DNA of 7,561 bases. Source: ZC4RG30 sp039800965. GTDB taxonomy: Bacteria > Pseudomonadota > Gammaproteobacteria > Steroidobacterales > Steroidobacteraceae. Location: contig JBDLPS010000195.1 of the NCBI GenBank assembly GCA_039800965.1, positions 1 to 7,561 on the forward strand. The letters are read 5' to 3'. The number at the start of each line of letters is the position of its first letter. Position 1 is the stretch's first letter. Below the pieces are notes generated by a model. The model ran no database searches and was not told the origin of the DNA. It saw only the letters and a list, made by a program, of their open reading frames with translations. Below are positions 6,415-7,561 of the stretch, piece after piece. The position numbers and the translations under genes are program-made.

Positions 6415-7224
6415 TTACTCCCCCGGCACGAAGCCCGCGGGGGATTCGCCGTCATAGCTGATCGCATTCTCGGCCGCGTGGGACATCACGAAGCCGATCG
6501 GGCGCAGCTGCTCTTCGAGCAGATGCGCGATGAGGCCCGCCGTGCGCGCGAGCAGCGGCACGCCCTTGAGCGCGCCCAGCGGGAAACCCGCATCGAGCAG
6601 CACGGACGGGATGGCGCCGGACACGTTCATCGCCAGCTGCTTGCCGACGACCTTCGGGATCTGGCGCTCGACGGCCAGCGCGATCTCCACGTGGCGACCG
6701 GCCGTGCCGGACTCACGCGAGATCTGCAGCAGCTTCTGTGCGCGCGGATCCGCGCCCTTGTGCAGCGGGTGGCCATAGCCCGGAATCGCGCGCTTCACGG
6801 CGCGGTATTCGCGGATGACCTGTTCCGCCGCATCGTCCAGCGACAGGTTCGCGGCCTCGGCCTTGGCTGCGATCTCCGCAAAGAAGCGACCCGCCGCCTC
6901 GCTGGATCCCAGCACGACCGAGCCGCAACCCAGGATGCCGGCAGCCACGGCGCCCTGCAGCGCCTCCGGCGCGGCGGCGAGCGTCATGCGACTCGCCTGG
7001 ACGCTGGGCACCAGGCCGTGTTCGGCGATGGCGACGAGGGTTGCATCGAGCACGCGGCGCTGCGACTTCGTGGGCAGCGCGCCGGTCACCAGCAGCCAGA
7101 AATGCTCGGTGAAGTCCACCGCACCGATCAGGTCGCCGACGAGGTCGCGCCCCCTGACGACGATGGTCTCTGCGTTGGAGGCGGATATGGCCGTGCTGCG
7201 GTGGGCCTGCGAACCGATCTTCAT
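6415..7224 (-). CDS. Citryl-CoA lyase-like protein (citrate synthase fold)
   Basis: A 269-residue short citrate-synthase-family protein of the group annotated as citryl-CoA lyase, expected to cleave or form a carbon-carbon bond beside a CoA thioester. Landmarks are an N-terminal MKIGSQ, TIVVRGRDLVGDLIG (21-35), FTEHFWLLVTG (38-48), and the conserved GYGHPLHKGADPRAQKLL (149-166), whose H152 matches a substrate-binding histidine of citrate synthase. The first catalytic histidine region (GxxHGG in citrate synthases) reads GSVVLGSSEAA at 101-111, as is common in this subgroup. More oddly, the usual NVD motif reads NVS (S202), removing the expected catalytic aspartate. ATG at 7224 is preferred from family N-termini; an upstream in-frame ATG at 7290 would add 22 atypical residues. 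It is first in the operon. Confidence 0.82.
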   Translation of the reverse strand: MKIGSQAHRSTAISASNAETIVVRGRDLVGDLIGAVDFTEHFWLLVTGALPTKSQRRVLDATLVAIAEHGLVPSVQASRMTLAAAPEALQGAVAAGILGCGSVVLGSSEAAGRFFAEIAAKAEAANLSLDDAAEQVIREYRAVKRAIPGYGHPLHKGADPRAQKLLQISRESGTAGRHVEIALAVERQIPKVVGKQLAMNVSGAIPSVLLDAGFPLGALKGVPLLARTAGLIAHLLEEQLRPIGFVMSHAAENAISYDGESPAGFVPGE

Positions 7225-7252
7225 CCTGGTAGGTACCCCGTCGTTGTTATCA

Positions 7253-7277
7253 GGGCGCGAAATGTGCTTCGCTGCCC
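7253..7277. repeat. Imperfect hairpin in the divergent promoter region
   Basis: GGGC-GCGAA and TTCGC-T-GCCC pair with one bulged T around the six-base loop ATGTGC. It lies 28 bases upstream of the lyase-like start and about 80 bases upstream of the hydrolase start. The rest of the 134-bp gap (7225-7358) shows no convincing -10/-35 pair on either strand. The hairpin may be an operator or a 5' leader structure of the operon. Confidence 0.35.
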
Positions 7278-7358
7278 GCTGACCAGACAATCGAAGATGG
7301 TCGCTTCCGCGGGGCGGGAACGCAAGCGCGGGCGACCTGTCAGAGACTGCCGGAAACC

Positions 7359-7561
7359 ATGAACCGCATGCATCGCAAATCCCGCTTCCGCGAGGGTCAT
7401 CTGGACCTGCGCGGCAGCCGTCTGCACTACCGGGTCGCGGGACAGGGCCCCGCCGTCCTGCTGCTGCACGGCTGGGCGCTCGACGGCCGGCTGTGGACGC
7501 CCCAATGGAAGACGTTGACGCGGCATCACCGCGTTGTCGTCGTGGACCGCCGGGGCTTTGG
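7359..7561 (+). CDS. Alpha/beta-fold hydrolase, N-terminal part only
   Basis: The first 67 residues of an alpha/beta hydrolase are visible before the window ends. Residues 14-27 form the first strands (HLDLRGSRLHYRVA). The next strand leads into LLLHGWALDGRLW (34-46), where HGW is the oxyanion-hole turn of the family. VVVVDRRGFG (58-67) is the strand and turn that precede the nucleophile region. The catalytic Ser, Asp and His lie beyond the edge, so activity cannot be checked. ATG at 7359 is taken as the start, though ATG at 7368 is equally usable and neither has a strong ribosome site. It is divergent from the five-gene operon and may share its control region; esterase, lactonase, thioesterase or C-C hydrolase roles are all possible. 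Confidence 0.85.
   Translation, partial: MNRMHRKSRFREGHLDLRGSRLHYRVAGQGPAVLLLHGWALDGRLWTPQWKTLTRHHRVVVVDRRGF

Noticed and set aside
5303..6457. Rightward open frame of 384 codons
   Set aside because: Exactly opposite the CoA-transferase gene, which has catalytic and family motifs; the rightward product has none.
7225..7290. 22-residue N-terminal extension of the lyase-like protein
   Set aside because: The extra residues do not resemble the family, whose members typically begin at MKIG. The stretch also overlaps the hairpin in the control region.
6478..7362. Rightward open frame of 294 codons
   Set aside because: Opposite the citryl-CoA-lyase-like gene and its upstream gap, and rich in Arg, His and Asp with no domain.
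1..7561. Mobile element, CRISPR, tRNA or rRNA
   Set aside because: No direct-repeat array, transposase or integrase motif, cloverleaf or rRNA-like segment was seen on either strand.

Overview
The window is GC-rich (about two thirds G+C by eye) and densely packed. Genes are separated by only a few bases, and long spurious open frames lie opposite the real ones, as is common in high-GC bacteria. The gene content (lignostilbene-type dioxygenase, CaiB-type CoA-transferase, citryl-CoA-lyase-like protein, stand-alone MetE-like proteins, TetR regulator) suggests a metabolically versatile proteobacterium able to use aromatic or lignin-derived compounds. The exact lineage cannot be fixed from this sequence alone. 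No rRNA, tRNA, CRISPR array, transposase or phage gene is visible.

Left block (1-2450). A carotenoid-oxygenase-family gene runs leftward off the window edge. It retains three of the four iron-binding histidines and the Tyr/Lys pair known from stilbene-cleaving enzymes such as NOV1. Divergent from it is a rightward three-gene unit: a TetR/AcrR regulator, a 64-residue two-helix membrane protein, and a 67-residue DUF2892 (YgaP-type) membrane protein joined to the previous gene by an ATGA overlap. The 163-bp space between the divergent genes holds a TetR-style palindrome overlapping a -10-like box, so local autoregulation and control of the oxygenase are plausible. A 13-bp perfect hairpin at 2420-2450 separates this unit from the converging operon on the right.

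Right block (7224-2468, minus strand). Five genes form a tight operon. In transcription order they are a citrate-synthase-fold citryl-CoA-lyase-like protein, a family III (CaiB/BaiF) CoA-transferase, a first MetE-core protein, a VOC (glyoxalase/extradiol dioxygenase fold) protein, and a second, divergent MetE-core protein. Spacings are 5, 5, 51 and 4 bases. The set looks like a catabolic pathway: an acid is activated to a CoA thioester and carbon-carbon or carbon-sulfur/methyl chemistry follows. The substrate is not evident, and the combination matches no pathway I can name. The lyase-like protein lacks two residues that are catalytic in citrate synthases.

Right edge (7359-7561). Divergent from the operon is the start of an alpha/beta-hydrolase gene that runs off the window. 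A 134-bp intergenic space with an imperfect hairpin lies between them.
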